The translations under genes and the position numbers were made by a program. Under the pieces are notes generated by a model. That model was not told the DNA's origin, searched no databases, and saw nothing but the letters and a program-made list of their open reading frames with translations. From contig NZ_PQVF01000010.1 of assembly GCF_002920915.1 (NCBI RefSeq), positions 62,001-126,000 of the forward strand: 64,000 bases of DNA, in the 5' to 3' direction. This document shows positions 35,737 to 44,743 of the stretch, in pieces; position 1 is the first letter of the stretch, and each line of letters starts with the position of its first letter. The stretch is from Solitalea longa (GTDB lineage Bacteria > Bacteroidota > Bacteroidia > Sphingobacteriales > Sphingobacteriaceae).

Positions 35737-35813
35737 AGTTCCGACAGATCTTGAACTGTCGGAACTCCCCATAATTAAAAAGTCCATCCAGGTACTTCAA
35801 AAGGCAAATTTTT
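35737..35813 (-). repeat. Duplicated 3' UTR with terminator hairpin, copy 2
   Basis: AGTTCCGACAG and CTGTCGGAACT (35737-35747 and 35756-35766) form an 11-bp perfect stem preceded on the minus strand by TTGAAGTACCTGGATGGAC, closely matching copy 1. It lies downstream of the third lipoprotein gene. Confidence 0.8.
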
Positions 35814-35855
35814 AGCATTAATTCTTTTGTGGTTTACTTGCTTATGATCATATGA

Positions 35856-36362
35856 TCAGATCTTCTCTAAGAAAAATGTAGTCACCACTTTATAGATAAC
35901 CCCTTCATCTGTATAATCTTCCGTGGTAATCCAAGTCATTTCATCATCTTCTATGATCACCGTATTTTCCCTTATCATATCGCCATTTTCAAGGTTAAAT
36001 ACAAAAGCTTTTTGCGAGCCGATGGCATAAGCTGTAGTGTAGTCAACAGGATAAATATACTCTGAGCCAGGGGCGGTTACTTTAACTTCGGTTTCAGCAA
36101 ATCTTACAAGATAATCTACAGTCGAAAAATCCTGGTTTATTTCGTTTACCAGCTGAACGTTTTCATACTCATGTTTTTCAAAGTATTTGGTGTTAGAAGA
36201 AATAACTTTCCATGTACCTTTAGCTTCATCTTTTACTGCAACAGGGGCAGGAGGATTATCGCTGGTGGTAGAACAGGAGTTTGTCAGGATTAATAGGTTG
36301 AGGGTGAAAAAAAGTAAATAAGCCACCTGGAGCTTTCTACTTTTGAGAGAGATAGAGAGCAT
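35856..36362 (-). CDS. Lipocalin-like lipoprotein, third of three
   Basis: A 168-residue lipoprotein (lipobox TNSC). The mature part has GTWKVISSNTKYFEKHEYE, the YPVDYTTA strand and a VIYKVVTTFF end, as in the second gene. The three genes look like an expanded family made by local duplication, each with a separate lipid anchor. Its function is unknown. It is on the same strand as the subtilase gene but separated by 115 nt with a terminator palindrome. Confidence 0.78.
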   Translation of the reverse strand: MLSISLKSRKLQVAYLLFFTLNLLILTNSCSTTSDNPPAPVAVKDEAKGTWKVISSNTKYFEKHEYENVQLVNEINQDFSTVDYLVRFAETEVKVTAPGSEYIYPVDYTTAYAIGSQKAFVFNLENGDMIRENTVIIEDDEMTWITTEDYTDEGVIYKVVTTFFLEKI

Positions 36363-36422
36363 AAGTTGTAGATTAGTATATTATTAAATATACGTTATTT
36401 AAATGAGGTTTTCATAAAAGCC

Positions 36423-36452
36423 AAAGGCCGCTAAAAATTTTTAGCGGCCTTT
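36423..36452. terminator. Perfect 30-bp palindrome, terminator of the subtilase gene
   Basis: AAAGGCCGCTAAAAA (36423-36437) is directly followed by its complement (36438-36452). It lies 25 nt past the subtilase stop, with T-rich sequence on the minus strand. Confidence 0.8.
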
Positions 36453-36477
36453 TTCAAATAAAAATTATTGAAATAAG

Positions 36478-38097
36478 TTATTTTTTTGCCTTTTTAGTTT
36501 GAGTATCGGCTAGTTTAACTGCGTTATAAAGGTTAGCAACACCGGCAGTAATAGAAAGATCTGCAAATTTTACTTTCTGTTTATTTTCTGATCCCGGGCT
36601 TACAACTTCCAGATCGGGAAACTTATCAACCGAATTTAAGATGATGTTTTTAACTTCAACAGCGGTTAATTGTGGATAATAAGAACGAATTACAGCGGCT
36701 ATCCCAGCAACAACCGGCGATGCCATACTTGTTCCACTATTTGATTTATATTTCGAAAATGGAATAGTTGAGTAAATATCCACTCCTGGGGCAAACACAT
36801 CAACCGAGTTTTTGCCATAATTAGAGAAACCTGCAACGGATTGATCTCCACCTTTCCAAGATAATGCGCCAACTTCAATCCAGTTGGCTGCACTTCCGCC
36901 GGCAATAAAATTACGGTTAGGGAAATTTCCGGTTGTATCATTGTTGTTTGCATCGTTTCCAGCGGCATGAACTAATAATACATCTTTTGATGCTGCATAT
37001 TTCACAGCCTCGTCAACCGTATTTTTGTCGTAGTTATACAATTTTCCAAAGCTCATATTAATAACCCTGGCGCCATTGTCAACGGCATATCTGATAGCGT
37101 TTGCTACGTCTTTATCGCGTTCGTCACCGTTAGGAACCGCTCTCACCGCCATTATTTGTACATGATCGGCAACTCCGTTCATACCGATTCCGTTATTTCT
37201 GGCTGCAGCAATAATTCCCGAAACGTGGCTGCCATGCCCAGCATCAGGACCTGTTACATCATTATTTCCATAAAAGCGCTCACTGGCGTTAGCAGGATCA
37301 TCTCCTACAATAGCCCGTTCATTGGCTGTTGTGTTTAATCCGTAATCAAGCTTGCCTTTCAGGTCGTCAACGGCCTCTTCCAGTTTTTCAATCTGATCAT
37401 CCAAATCAGGGCAGTCGTTGGCAATAAGCATTTGCTTCATGTTTGCTGCTAATTTGTTGATCTTCTCATCGCCCGTATTTACTTTTTCAAGCGTAGGAAT
37501 ATCCAATTTTTCAGCCTTTAACTGCATTTTTAATGCATTGTTGATTTTTCTCAACTGGCTTAAAAAACCGGTATAACTTTCATATCGTTGTTGGGTCTCT
37601 GAAAGTTCTTTATTGAAATCTTTCTTCAGTTTTAAGTATTGCTGGTAATCAGGCTTTTTTTCTACCTCAGCTGTAGGAGGGGTATCTTTATATTTTGCCT
37701 CAAGCGGCGTATATAAACGAGTTAACTCCATCGACTCATGGTTAATATTTCTGCCGTCTTTGCCTCCAATAAAGTTCCATCCATACACATCATCGATGTA
37801 ACCATTCTTATCATCATCAATTCCGTTGCCGGCAATTTCCTTTTTATTTTTCCAAAGGATTGGCTTTAAATCTTCGTGCGTGGTATCAACACCCCCATCA
37901 ATTACAGCTACTATAACTGTTTGAAACTTACGGCCTTTTAATAGCTCTTGATATGTTTTGTTGGTACTAACTCCTTGAATATGATCGGTTTTTGGATCGA
38001 GGTTAAACCAATTGTCGGGGGCTTTTGTTGAAGTTTGCGCAAATACTGCCGAACCTGAAAGTAAGAGCAGTAAAGAAAATGAAAGACTCTTGTTCAT
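36478..38097 (-). CDS. Secreted S8 family (subtilisin-like) serine peptidase
   Basis: A 539-residue protein with a signal peptide (SFSLLLLLSGSAVFAQ). The triad is complete: Asp in VIDGGVDTTHED, His in GHGSHVSGIIAAARNN and Ser in SGTSMASPVVAGI. Between Asp and His lies an unusually long insert (about residues 105-275) rich in charged, coiled-coil-like sequence. It is probably a periplasmic or surface protease. No C-terminal sorting domain is seen. Closest relatives would be the Bacteroidota subtilases with the same insertion; that is inference. Confidence 0.9.
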   Translation of the reverse strand: MNKSLSFSLLLLLSGSAVFAQTSTKAPDNWFNLDPKTDHIQGVSTNKTYQELLKGRKFQTVIVAVIDGGVDTTHEDLKPILWKNKKEIAGNGIDDDKNGYIDDVYGWNFIGGKDGRNINHESMELTRLYTPLEAKYKDTPPTAEVEKKPDYQQYLKLKKDFNKELSETQQRYESYTGFLSQLRKINNALKMQLKAEKLDIPTLEKVNTGDEKINKLAANMKQMLIANDCPDLDDQIEKLEEAVDDLKGKLDYGLNTTANERAIVGDDPANASERFYGNNDVTGPDAGHGSHVSGIIAAARNNGIGMNGVADHVQIMAVRAVPNGDERDKDVANAIRYAVDNGARVINMSFGKLYNYDKNTVDEAVKYAASKDVLLVHAAGNDANNNDTTGNFPNRNFIAGGSAANWIEVGALSWKGGDQSVAGFSNYGKNSVDVFAPGVDIYSTIPFSKYKSNSGTSMASPVVAGIAAVIRSYYPQLTAVEVKNIILNSVDKFPDLEVVSPGSENKQKVKFADLSITAGVANLYNAVKLADTQTKKAKK

Positions 38098-38262
38098 AAT
38101 TAATAATTAAAGCGAATAATTTAGGGTTACTATTGATTTAGGCTTTCTACTTTTTATAATAAGAAATTGGTTAAGCAAATAACTATAAAACGAAAATAAT
38201 TCTACGCTATTACTATGTATTATTTGTGTGGCAGTTTTATGGGTAAATGGTGGTCTTTTAAC

Positions 38263-41200
38263 TTAGGCCACCTCGATTCCGGCTAATTCATTTAGTGTAT
38301 CTATTGCCTGCTGGATGTGTTGAATATTATCAACTGTAATAGAAAGCGTGTTTTTTCCCTCTTTCAATCGGCTGTTACGTTGATGCGTTTGAACATAATG
38401 AAGCACCTTGGTAAAGCTTTCTGATTCGAAATAAGGCGACTGTTGGTTAGAAATGAAAAAGCCACGAAGGGTTTTATTTTTAACCATCAGTTTTTCAAAA
38501 CCGATCTCTTTAGCGAGCCATTGTAGTCGCATTGTGTTCAATAATTCTTTAACCTGACGAGGTAATGGGCCAAAACGATCATTTAGCTGGGTGGCAAAAG
38601 CGTTTAGCTGGGTTTCATTTTCAATCCGGCTTAATTCGTTGTACAAGTTATATCGCTCTTGAATACTGCTTACATACTCATCCGGAATTAATAACTCCAT
38701 ATCAGTATCGATAGTGGTAAAGTTTACAAACGGCCTGGGCTTTTCATCTTTAAACAGGTCACTGAATTCTTCTTCTTTCAGCTCCTGAATAGCTTCGTCC
38801 AAAATCTTGTGATACATTTCATAGCCAATCTCGGCAATAAATCCACTTTGTTCTGAGCCTAATAAATTTCCAGCACCGCGAATATCCAGGTCTCGCATAG
38901 CCACATTAAATCCGCTTCCTAAATCAGAGAACTCTTCAATTGCACTTAATCGTTTCCGAGCTTCAGGGGTTAATACCGACAATGGTGGACTTAAAAGATA
39001 GCAAAAGGCTTTTTTATTCGAACGGCCTACACGACCACGCATTTGGTGCAAATCGCTCAAGCCAAAATTATGGGCCTGATTTATTAGAATAGTGTTAGCA
39101 TTTGATATATCCAGCCCTGCTTCAATAATGGTTGTGGCAACTAAAACATCATATCTGCCTTCAATAAAGTCGCTCATCACGTCTTCTAATTCATCCCCTT
39201 CCATTTGTCCGTGACCCACACACACTTTAACACCGGGACATAATTTGCGAATTAAACCCGCTACATCATGAATATCACTAACACGGTTGTGTACAAAGAA
39301 AACTTGTCCTCCACGTTCGGTTTCAAATTCAACAGCCTCTTTAATCACTTTTTCATTGAACACATGCAGTTCGGTAACTACAGGTTGACGATTTGGGGGC
39401 GGTGTGCTGATAATTGAAAGGTCGCGAGCGCCCATTAAAGAGAAATGCAACGTACGCGGAATGGGAGTGGCTGTAAGTGTTAGTGTATCCACATTTACAC
39501 GAAATGACTTAAGTTTTTCCTTTACCGTAACACCAAACTTTTGCTCCTCATCAATAATTAATAAGCCTAGATCTTTGAATTTTATGTCTTTGCTTACCAG
39601 CCTGTGAGTACCGATAATAATATCAACCTTACCTTCTTCGAGGTTCTTTAATGTATCCTTTATTTGCTTGGCTGATTTAAAACGGTTTACATAATCAATT
39701 GTGCAGGGGAAGTCTTTTAAGCGTTCGCGAAAAGTGCGGAAATGCTGTGAGGCAAGAATAGTGGTTGGCACCAAAACGGCCACCTGCTTACTATCGGTAA
39801 CGGCTTTGAATGCCGCTCTAATGGCTACTTCTGTTTTTCCAAAGCCTACATCGCCACAAATCAACCGATCCATAGGATGTGGAGCTTCCATGTCTTTCTT
39901 AAGATCGGCAGTAGCTTTTTCCTGATCAGGGGTATCTTCATAAATGAACGAAGCTTCCAGCTCATTCTGAAGGTAAGTATCTGGCATAAAGGCATGTCCT
40001 TCTTTGGCTTTACGCTGTGCGTAAAGTTTTATCAGGTCACGGGCTATGTCTTTAACTTTTTTTTTAGTGTTTTTTTTTAACTTATCCCAGGCATCTGTTC
40101 CCAGCTTATTCAGTTTTGGCTGCGTGCCTTCCTTACCGGTATATTTTGAGATGCGGTTAAGCGAATTAATGTTTACATAAAGCAAATCATTATCTGCATA
40201 AACCAACCGGATTGATTCCTGGATCTGCCCGTTAACTTCAATCTTTTGAAGGCCGGCGTATTTACCAATCCCGTGATCAATATGAGTTACAAAATCACCC
40301 GGTTTAAGTTCTCTCAGTTCTTTTAAAGTGATTGATTGCGACTGCGTATAAGTTTTACGCGACTTGTATTTATAATAGCGATCGAAAATCTGATGATCCG
40401 TATAACATGCAACTTTTAGTTCCCGGTCGATAAAACCTTCATGAATAGAAAGATGGATGGGAGTGAATGGCGTTTCATTACTTGTAGTCTTGGCCTCTTT
40501 TTCTTTAGGCAAATCGGCAAAGATGGCGTAAAGTCGCTCTATCTGTTTGGCACTATCAGCAAAAATGAAGTTCTGAATATCTTCAGCAATGTTTTCATTT
40601 AAATTATGCTGAAGGAGTGTAAAGTCTTTATTGAATGAAGGCTGCGGACGAAGGTCAAAGTGAAAAGTCTCTGTAGCCTCATACGTGAATTGCTTTCCAA
40701 ATTCAATTACTGAAAACCTGTCGATATTCCGTTTGGTGTCTTTACTCTCTTCGAAAAGATATTTTGGATCCATCCATTCGGAATGCATGGCTTTTTCATC
40801 GTCGGGTAAGCCTTTGTAAAGTTCTTTGGCTTTCTTAACACCTTTTTCAATGATTTCATAGGTGAAGGTGACATCTTTAAACCATAGAACAGAGTTTTCT
40901 TCTATATAATCAAGAAATGAAGTGTTGTTATCAGTAAGTAATTTCGATTGAACATTAGGAACAATAGTGATCCACTCCATTTTTGAAACCGAAAGCTGAT
41001 CCTCGGGGTCAAAAGTTCTAATGGATTCTATTTCATCACCAAAAAATTCTACACGATAGGGGAGGTCATGCGAAAAAGAGAAAATATCTACAATTCCTCC
41101 TCTTACTGAATATTGCCCGGCTTCATACACAAAATCAACACGTTCAAAAGCATATTCATGTAAAAACTCATTAATAAACTCAATGCTAAGTTTATCACCG

Positions 41201-41646
41201 GTTTTAATATCGAGGGTGTTTTTCTCCAGTGTTTCACGGCTGATCACTTTTTCGGCGAGTGCCTCAGGATAAGTAACCACCATTTTTGAGGCGTTGGTTT
41301 TCGATTTAATTTCATTCAACACCTCCGCACGAAGCAAAACATTCCCTGAATCGGGCTGAATAAATTCAAAAGGTTTGCGATACGAAGCAGGAAAAATCAA
41401 TCCATTACGACCGCTCAAGCTTTCCAGGTCATTTAAAAAATAAATGGCTTCTTCGTAAGTAGGCAGCACAAAAACAAAAGGTTGTTCTGTTTGAGTACGC
41501 AAAGCGTTTACCAACATGGCGTCTGAAGAACCTACGAGTCCTTTCAGGTGCACCCGTTGCTGGCTAAGTTGTAAATCTGAGGCCAGTTGTTGGATACGGC
41601 TGTCGTTTTGGTATATGGAAAGAATTTCTTGTATTGTTTGCATCAC
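38263..41646 (-). CDS. mfd: Transcription-repair coupling factor
   Basis: A 1127-residue protein with the full Mfd layout. The UvrB-like N-terminal part (to about residue 400) is followed by a RNA polymerase interaction domain near residue 450 (LKPGDFVTHIDHGIGKYAGL) and the RecG-like translocase with Walker A GDVGFGKTEVA, DEEQKFGV, TATPIPRTLH and the HQMRGRVGRS motif. A C-terminal TRCF domain closes it. It displaces stalled RNA polymerase and recruits repair. A -7 element TATCTTTG (minus strand, 41662-41655) lies just upstream. Confidence 0.97.
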   Translation of the reverse strand: MMQTIQEILSIYQNDSRIQQLASDLQLSQQRVHLKGLVGSSDAMLVNALRTQTEQPFVFVLPTYEEAIYFLNDLESLSGRNGLIFPASYRKPFEFIQPDSGNVLLRAEVLNEIKSKTNASKMVVTYPEALAEKVISRETLEKNTLDIKTGDKLSIEFINEFLHEYAFERVDFVYEAGQYSVRGGIVDIFSFSHDLPYRVEFFGDEIESIRTFDPEDQLSVSKMEWITIVPNVQSKLLTDNNTSFLDYIEENSVLWFKDVTFTYEIIEKGVKKAKELYKGLPDDEKAMHSEWMDPKYLFEESKDTKRNIDRFSVIEFGKQFTYEATETFHFDLRPQPSFNKDFTLLQHNLNENIAEDIQNFIFADSAKQIERLYAIFADLPKEKEAKTTSNETPFTPIHLSIHEGFIDRELKVACYTDHQIFDRYYKYKSRKTYTQSQSITLKELRELKPGDFVTHIDHGIGKYAGLQKIEVNGQIQESIRLVYADNDLLYVNINSLNRISKYTGKEGTQPKLNKLGTDAWDKLKKNTKKKVKDIARDLIKLYAQRKAKEGHAFMPDTYLQNELEASFIYEDTPDQEKATADLKKDMEAPHPMDRLICGDVGFGKTEVAIRAAFKAVTDSKQVAVLVPTTILASQHFRTFRERLKDFPCTIDYVNRFKSAKQIKDTLKNLEEGKVDIIIGTHRLVSKDIKFKDLGLLIIDEEQKFGVTVKEKLKSFRVNVDTLTLTATPIPRTLHFSLMGARDLSIISTPPPNRQPVVTELHVFNEKVIKEAVEFETERGGQVFFVHNRVSDIHDVAGLIRKLCPGVKVCVGHGQMEGDELEDVMSDFIEGRYDVLVATTIIEAGLDISNANTILINQAHNFGLSDLHQMRGRVGRSNKKAFCYLLSPPLSVLTPEARKRLSAIEEFSDLGSGFNVAMRDLDIRGAGNLLGSEQSGFIAEIGYEMYHKILDEAIQELKEEEFSDLFKDEKPRPFVNFTTIDTDMELLIPDEYVSSIQERYNLYNELSRIENETQLNAFATQLNDRFGPLPRQVKELLNTMRLQWLAKEIGFEKLMVKNKTLRGFFISNQQSPYFESESFTKVLHYVQTHQRNSRLKEGKNTLSITVDNIQHIQQAIDTLNELAGIEVA

Positions 41647-41754
41647 AGTGATTGCAAAGATAATAGAATGTTTTTAACAAGAATTAGGATGTATGCTATC
41701 GACTTTGACGATTGTTTCTGTGAATTAGGGAATTAATCTATCTATTTGGAGAAA

Positions 41755-42510
41755 TTAGTGTTTCTTCTTTGATTCTGTTCTGGTTTGAAATTCTTTCCAA
41801 AGAGCGGTATAGGCTTTAGAAGATTTGGATTTAGGGGCGAATGCAGGTAATGGAGCACGGAAAATACCCATTTTTTCTACTTCGGATGAATAATTAATAC
41901 TGGAATTTAAAAGGTGGGGGTTGTTCTGGTATTCATCGATGATATCCTTATGCATATTTTTTCTGAGGTCGACCATTGAAAAGAATGGGATGATCTTTTT
42001 CTTATCTAAATCGTTGTCTTCAAAATATTCCGAAACCGTTTCAAAAGCTCTAATTGAAAGTGTTGTAGGAATCATGGGAAGAAGAATGTAATCGGCAGCG
42101 GCAAAAATGTTTTCAGATAAGATCGAAAAGCCCGGGGGAGAATCGATAAATACATAATCGTAATCGCCGTTCAATTCGTGGAGTGTATTTTTTAACCTCT
42201 TTTTCGAAGATTTCATGTCATCTAAAATGATATCCAGGTTTCTTGTCGAAAGGTCAGCAGGTAAAATATCCAGTTTTTCGTAGTGCGATGATTTAATGGC
42301 ATCTTCGATTTCCGACTTATTGCCCATTAATTTCTTGATACCGCCTTTCACTTTCGCTTTCACCTGGTAGTAAAAAGTTGTTGATGCCTGCGGATCAAGG
42401 TCCCATAATAAGGTTTTATGTCCTTGGTTTGATGCCAGATAAGCCAGATTAACAGCAGTCGCGGTTTTGCCAACACCTCCTTTAAGATTATAGATAGCAA
42501 TGGTTTTCAT
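41755..42510 (-). CDS. ParA-family ATPase, orphan
   Basis: A 251-residue deviant-Walker ATPase. The start MKTIAIYNLKGGVGKTATAVN is the KGGVGKT motif; LLWDLDPQASTTFYY and YVFIDSPPGFSILSENIFAAADYILLPM follow. Relatives partition chromosomes or place other cell components. No ParB-like gene lies nearby in this window, so it is unlikely to be the main chromosome partition pair. It stands between mfd and the duplicated sdaA tail. Confidence 0.88.
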   Translation of the reverse strand: MKTIAIYNLKGGVGKTATAVNLAYLASNQGHKTLLWDLDPQASTTFYYQVKAKVKGGIKKLMGNKSEIEDAIKSSHYEKLDILPADLSTRNLDIILDDMKSSKKRLKNTLHELNGDYDYVFIDSPPGFSILSENIFAAADYILLPMIPTTLSIRAFETVSEYFEDNDLDKKKIIPFFSMVDLRKNMHKDIIDEYQNNPHLLNSSINYSSEVEKMGIFRAPLPAFAPKSKSSKAYTALWKEFQTRTESKKKH

Positions 42511-42829
42511 TTAGTAGCACTAATTATTACGAATTAAAGAAGCACGAATTATAGTTAATTAAACGAATTGCACTAATAATCCTGTTTTACAATTTACAAC
42601 TTTAAGTTAACTACTTTCCTATATAAACAAGAATTGCACAAATCTTCGTCATGATTGGTGCAATTAGTATAATTCGTGAATTTGTGTCTTTTACAGTTAG
42701 GCAAATTCCCCCGAATATTTACAGCCAATCCACTTATAACTTAAAATGAAATACATCTTTATATAAACAATAATTGCACAAATCTTTATCATGATTTGTG
42801 CAATTAGTATAGTTCGTGAAAATAGTGTC
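42511..42829. other. 319-base gap holding a degenerate duplication
   Basis: This is an AT-rich intergenic stretch. It contains copy A and most of copy B of a 113-bp direct repeat (42621-42733 and 42761-42873), a hairpin in each copy and a decayed copy of the sdaA 3' end. The first 100 bases contain further pieces of the same motif (CGAATTGCACTAATAA). No intact gene is seen. Confidence 0.8.
42621..42733. repeat. Direct repeat copy A, with decayed sdaA tail
   Basis: It aligns without gaps to copy B at 42761-42873 (period 140 bp). It carries a GAATTGCACAAAT inverted repeat. Its distal part still resembles the last codons of sdaA on the minus strand (GLAVNI, then NLP), with the reading altered and extended beyond the true stop. 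Confidence 0.85.
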
Positions 42830-42873
42830 TTAACACTCTGGCAAATTCACCGGAATATTTACAGCTAAACCAC
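42761..42873. repeat. Direct repeat copy B, including the sdaA 3' end
   Basis: It includes the last codons of sdaA and its downstream hairpin AATTGCACAAATC/GATTTGTGCAATT (13-bp perfect stem, about 42772-42804). It is the presumed source of copy A. Confidence 0.85.
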
Positions 42874-44251
42874 CTTCTGCTGTTTCTTTGTATTTGTCAT
42901 TCATATCACGAGCGGTATCCCACATCGATTTAATTACTGCATCTAAACTTACTTTGGCCGATTTAGGATCACTTTCTAATGCAATATTTGAAGCGGTTAT
43001 AGCTTTGATAGCGCCCATAGAGTTACGCTCAATACACGGAATTTGAACCAAGCCGCCAATAGGATCACAGGTTAAGCCCAGATGATGCTCCATAGCAATT
43101 TCGGCTGCCATTAGCACCTGCTCTACGCTGCCGCCCATACATTCCGCCAATCCTGCTGCCGCCATTGCCGATGATACACCAATTTCGGCCTGACAACCGC
43201 CCATGGCTGCTGAAATAGTTGCATTCTTTTTGAAAATAGTGCCAATTTCACCTGCTGTTAAAATAAAACGAATCACTTTTTCCTCATCAAAGCCATCTAC
43301 AAAGCACCATGCGTACATTAGTACTGCTGGAATAACCCCTGAAGCACCGTTGGTAGGAGCGGTGATGATACGACCAAAAGAAGCATTCTCTTCATTAACG
43401 GCAAGTGCAAAGCAACTGATCCATTTATTGATAGAGGTAAAGCTTTTATCCGAAGCTTTTACAGCACGAATCCATTCGTCTACAGTGCCACAATGTCGAC
43501 CAGCCAGCAATTTTTCATTCATTTCTGAGGCCCTGCGTTTCACATTTAAGCCCCCGGGAAGAATGCCGGTTTTGTTCACCCCCCTAAAAATACAGTCCTT
43601 GATCTCACTCCAGATGTACAAAGCCTGTTGGTTTATTTCTTCTTTACTTCGCCAAGCCTGCTCATTAACCATTACCAAATCGGCAACACGAAGGTTAAGT
43701 TTTGCGCAATTCTCAGCTATGGTTATTGCATGATGGCATGGGTAAGGTGTAACTATGGCGTTTTGAGTGATGGTGTTTTCGTTTTCAGTGGCCACAAAGC
43801 CGCCACCTACAGAGTAATATTTACGGTTGATTAACTGACCGTTTTCAAACACAGCAATAAACTCGATTCCGTTAGCATGGAAGGGCAGGCTTTTGTTGTA
43901 TTCAAAGATCAGGTCTTTGTTGTAATCAAAGGCAAGTGAATGAATGCCTCCCAGTAAAATAGTTTTACTCGATTTTATAGACTCTACCTTTTCAGGTATG
44001 GTATCGGTATTAATTTGGGTATAATCTTCTCCTGCTAGTCCCATTAAAACGGCTACATCAGTTCCGTGACCATGGCCGGTTTTTGCCAATGAACCATATA
44101 AACGAACGATGATCTGGCTTATGTTTGAAATGGGTTGCAGTTGTTTGGCTTCATTAAGAAAAAGTTCAGCAGCTTTCCATGGTCCCATAGTATGAGAGCT
44201 GGAAGGGCCAATACCCACCTTAATGATTTCGAATGCACTTATCGACTCCAT
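42830..44251 (-). CDS. sdaA: L-serine ammonia-lyase, iron-sulfur type
   Basis: A 473-residue single-chain L-serine dehydratase. The N-terminal beta domain holds VGIGPSSSHTMGPWKAAELF; the alpha domain holds CGTVDEWIRAVKASD, TNGASGVIPAVLMYAW and HHLGLTCDPIGGLVQIPCIER, in which cysteines bind the 4Fe-4S cluster. It deaminates serine to pyruvate. The C-terminus ends LPEC, with the penultimate tail folded toward the active site in relatives. A duplicated remnant of its 3' end lies 140 bp downstream. Confidence 0.95.
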   Translation of the reverse strand: MESISAFEIIKVGIGPSSSHTMGPWKAAELFLNEAKQLQPISNISQIIVRLYGSLAKTGHGHGTDVAVLMGLAGEDYTQINTDTIPEKVESIKSSKTILLGGIHSLAFDYNKDLIFEYNKSLPFHANGIEFIAVFENGQLINRKYYSVGGGFVATENENTITQNAIVTPYPCHHAITIAENCAKLNLRVADLVMVNEQAWRSKEEINQQALYIWSEIKDCIFRGVNKTGILPGGLNVKRRASEMNEKLLAGRHCGTVDEWIRAVKASDKSFTSINKWISCFALAVNEENASFGRIITAPTNGASGVIPAVLMYAWCFVDGFDEEKVIRFILTAGEIGTIFKKNATISAAMGGCQAEIGVSSAMAAAGLAECMGGSVEQVLMAAEIAMEHHLGLTCDPIGGLVQIPCIERNSMGAIKAITASNIALESDPKSAKVSLDAVIKSMWDTARDMNDKYKETAEGGLAVNIPVNLPEC

Positions 44252-44330
44252 TAGAATATTGATTTAGATTTAAATTGGTGGGCGCAAGTTAGGATTAATT
44301 ACGGGTATTGGCATTGATATGGAACAAAAA

Positions 44331-44351
44331 AAGCAGCCGATTGGGCTGCTT
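44331..44351 (-). terminator. Terminator after the Cys-tailed protein gene
   Basis: On the minus strand AAGCAGCC pairs with GGCTGCTT over a 5-nt loop, followed by a run of T. Confidence 0.85.
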
Positions 44352-44369
44352 AACTATTTGATGTTACTT

Positions 44370-44735
44370 TTATGATTCTGGAAAAACCGGAGGATAACAG
44401 CAACTTCTTATTGTTGGACAAGGGCACGATGCTTCCATGAATTCATAATTTACTTCACTTGTCTTCTCTTCTTGGCTATTGCTAACTCCAGTTGCAATTA
44501 AGTTTAAAAACTTGACTTTTTCCTTAGTTTCTTTTTTTTCTACTTCGCCAATGCTAAATAGGATCCTAATTTCATCTACTTTTTCATCAGCAAGAAGTGC
44601 TTCAATGTCTGCACGGCTAAATTTTACCGAATTTGGTAAATCAAATTGATCAAGTTTTCGATCAGGTTTCCCAAATTCTTTTCTATACTTTTCTGCTAAA
44701 TCTTTGGCTTCTTTTGGAGTGATTTTTTTACTCAT
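44370..44735 (-). CDS. Small Cys-tailed protein of unknown function
   Basis: A 121-residue protein without a signal peptide. The first part is charged and helical (MSKKITPKEAKDLAEKYRKE); the middle has VKFSRADIEALLADEKVDEI and an RILFSIGE strand. The C-terminus is a compact Cys/Pro tail with four cysteines (CPCP, then CC) that could be a metal site, a modified peptide core or a disulfide hairpin. It recalls a group of small uncharacterised Bacteroidota proteins that end in CPP-type tails; recognition is tentative. It follows the membrane-protein gene by only a few nt and precedes a terminator. Confidence 0.65.
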   Translation of the reverse strand: MSKKITPKEAKDLAEKYRKEFGKPDRKLDQFDLPNSVKFSRADIEALLADEKVDEIRILFSIGEVEKKETKEKVKFLNLIATGVSNSQEEKTSEVNYEFMEASCPCPTIRSCCYPPVFPES

Positions 44736-44743
44736 AATAAATG

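Noticed and set aside
41755-42510. ParA as a sign of an integrated plasmid
   Set aside because: There is no ParB, replication or mobilisation gene nearby, and base use matches the neighbours.
42621-42733. Insertion sequence near sdaA
   Set aside because: No transposase frame and no terminal inverted repeats with target duplication; the unit is a short duplication.
43203-43733. 176-codon plus-strand frame inside sdaA
   Set aside because: It lies antisense to a clear serine dehydratase and has no family features; it is a shadow frame.
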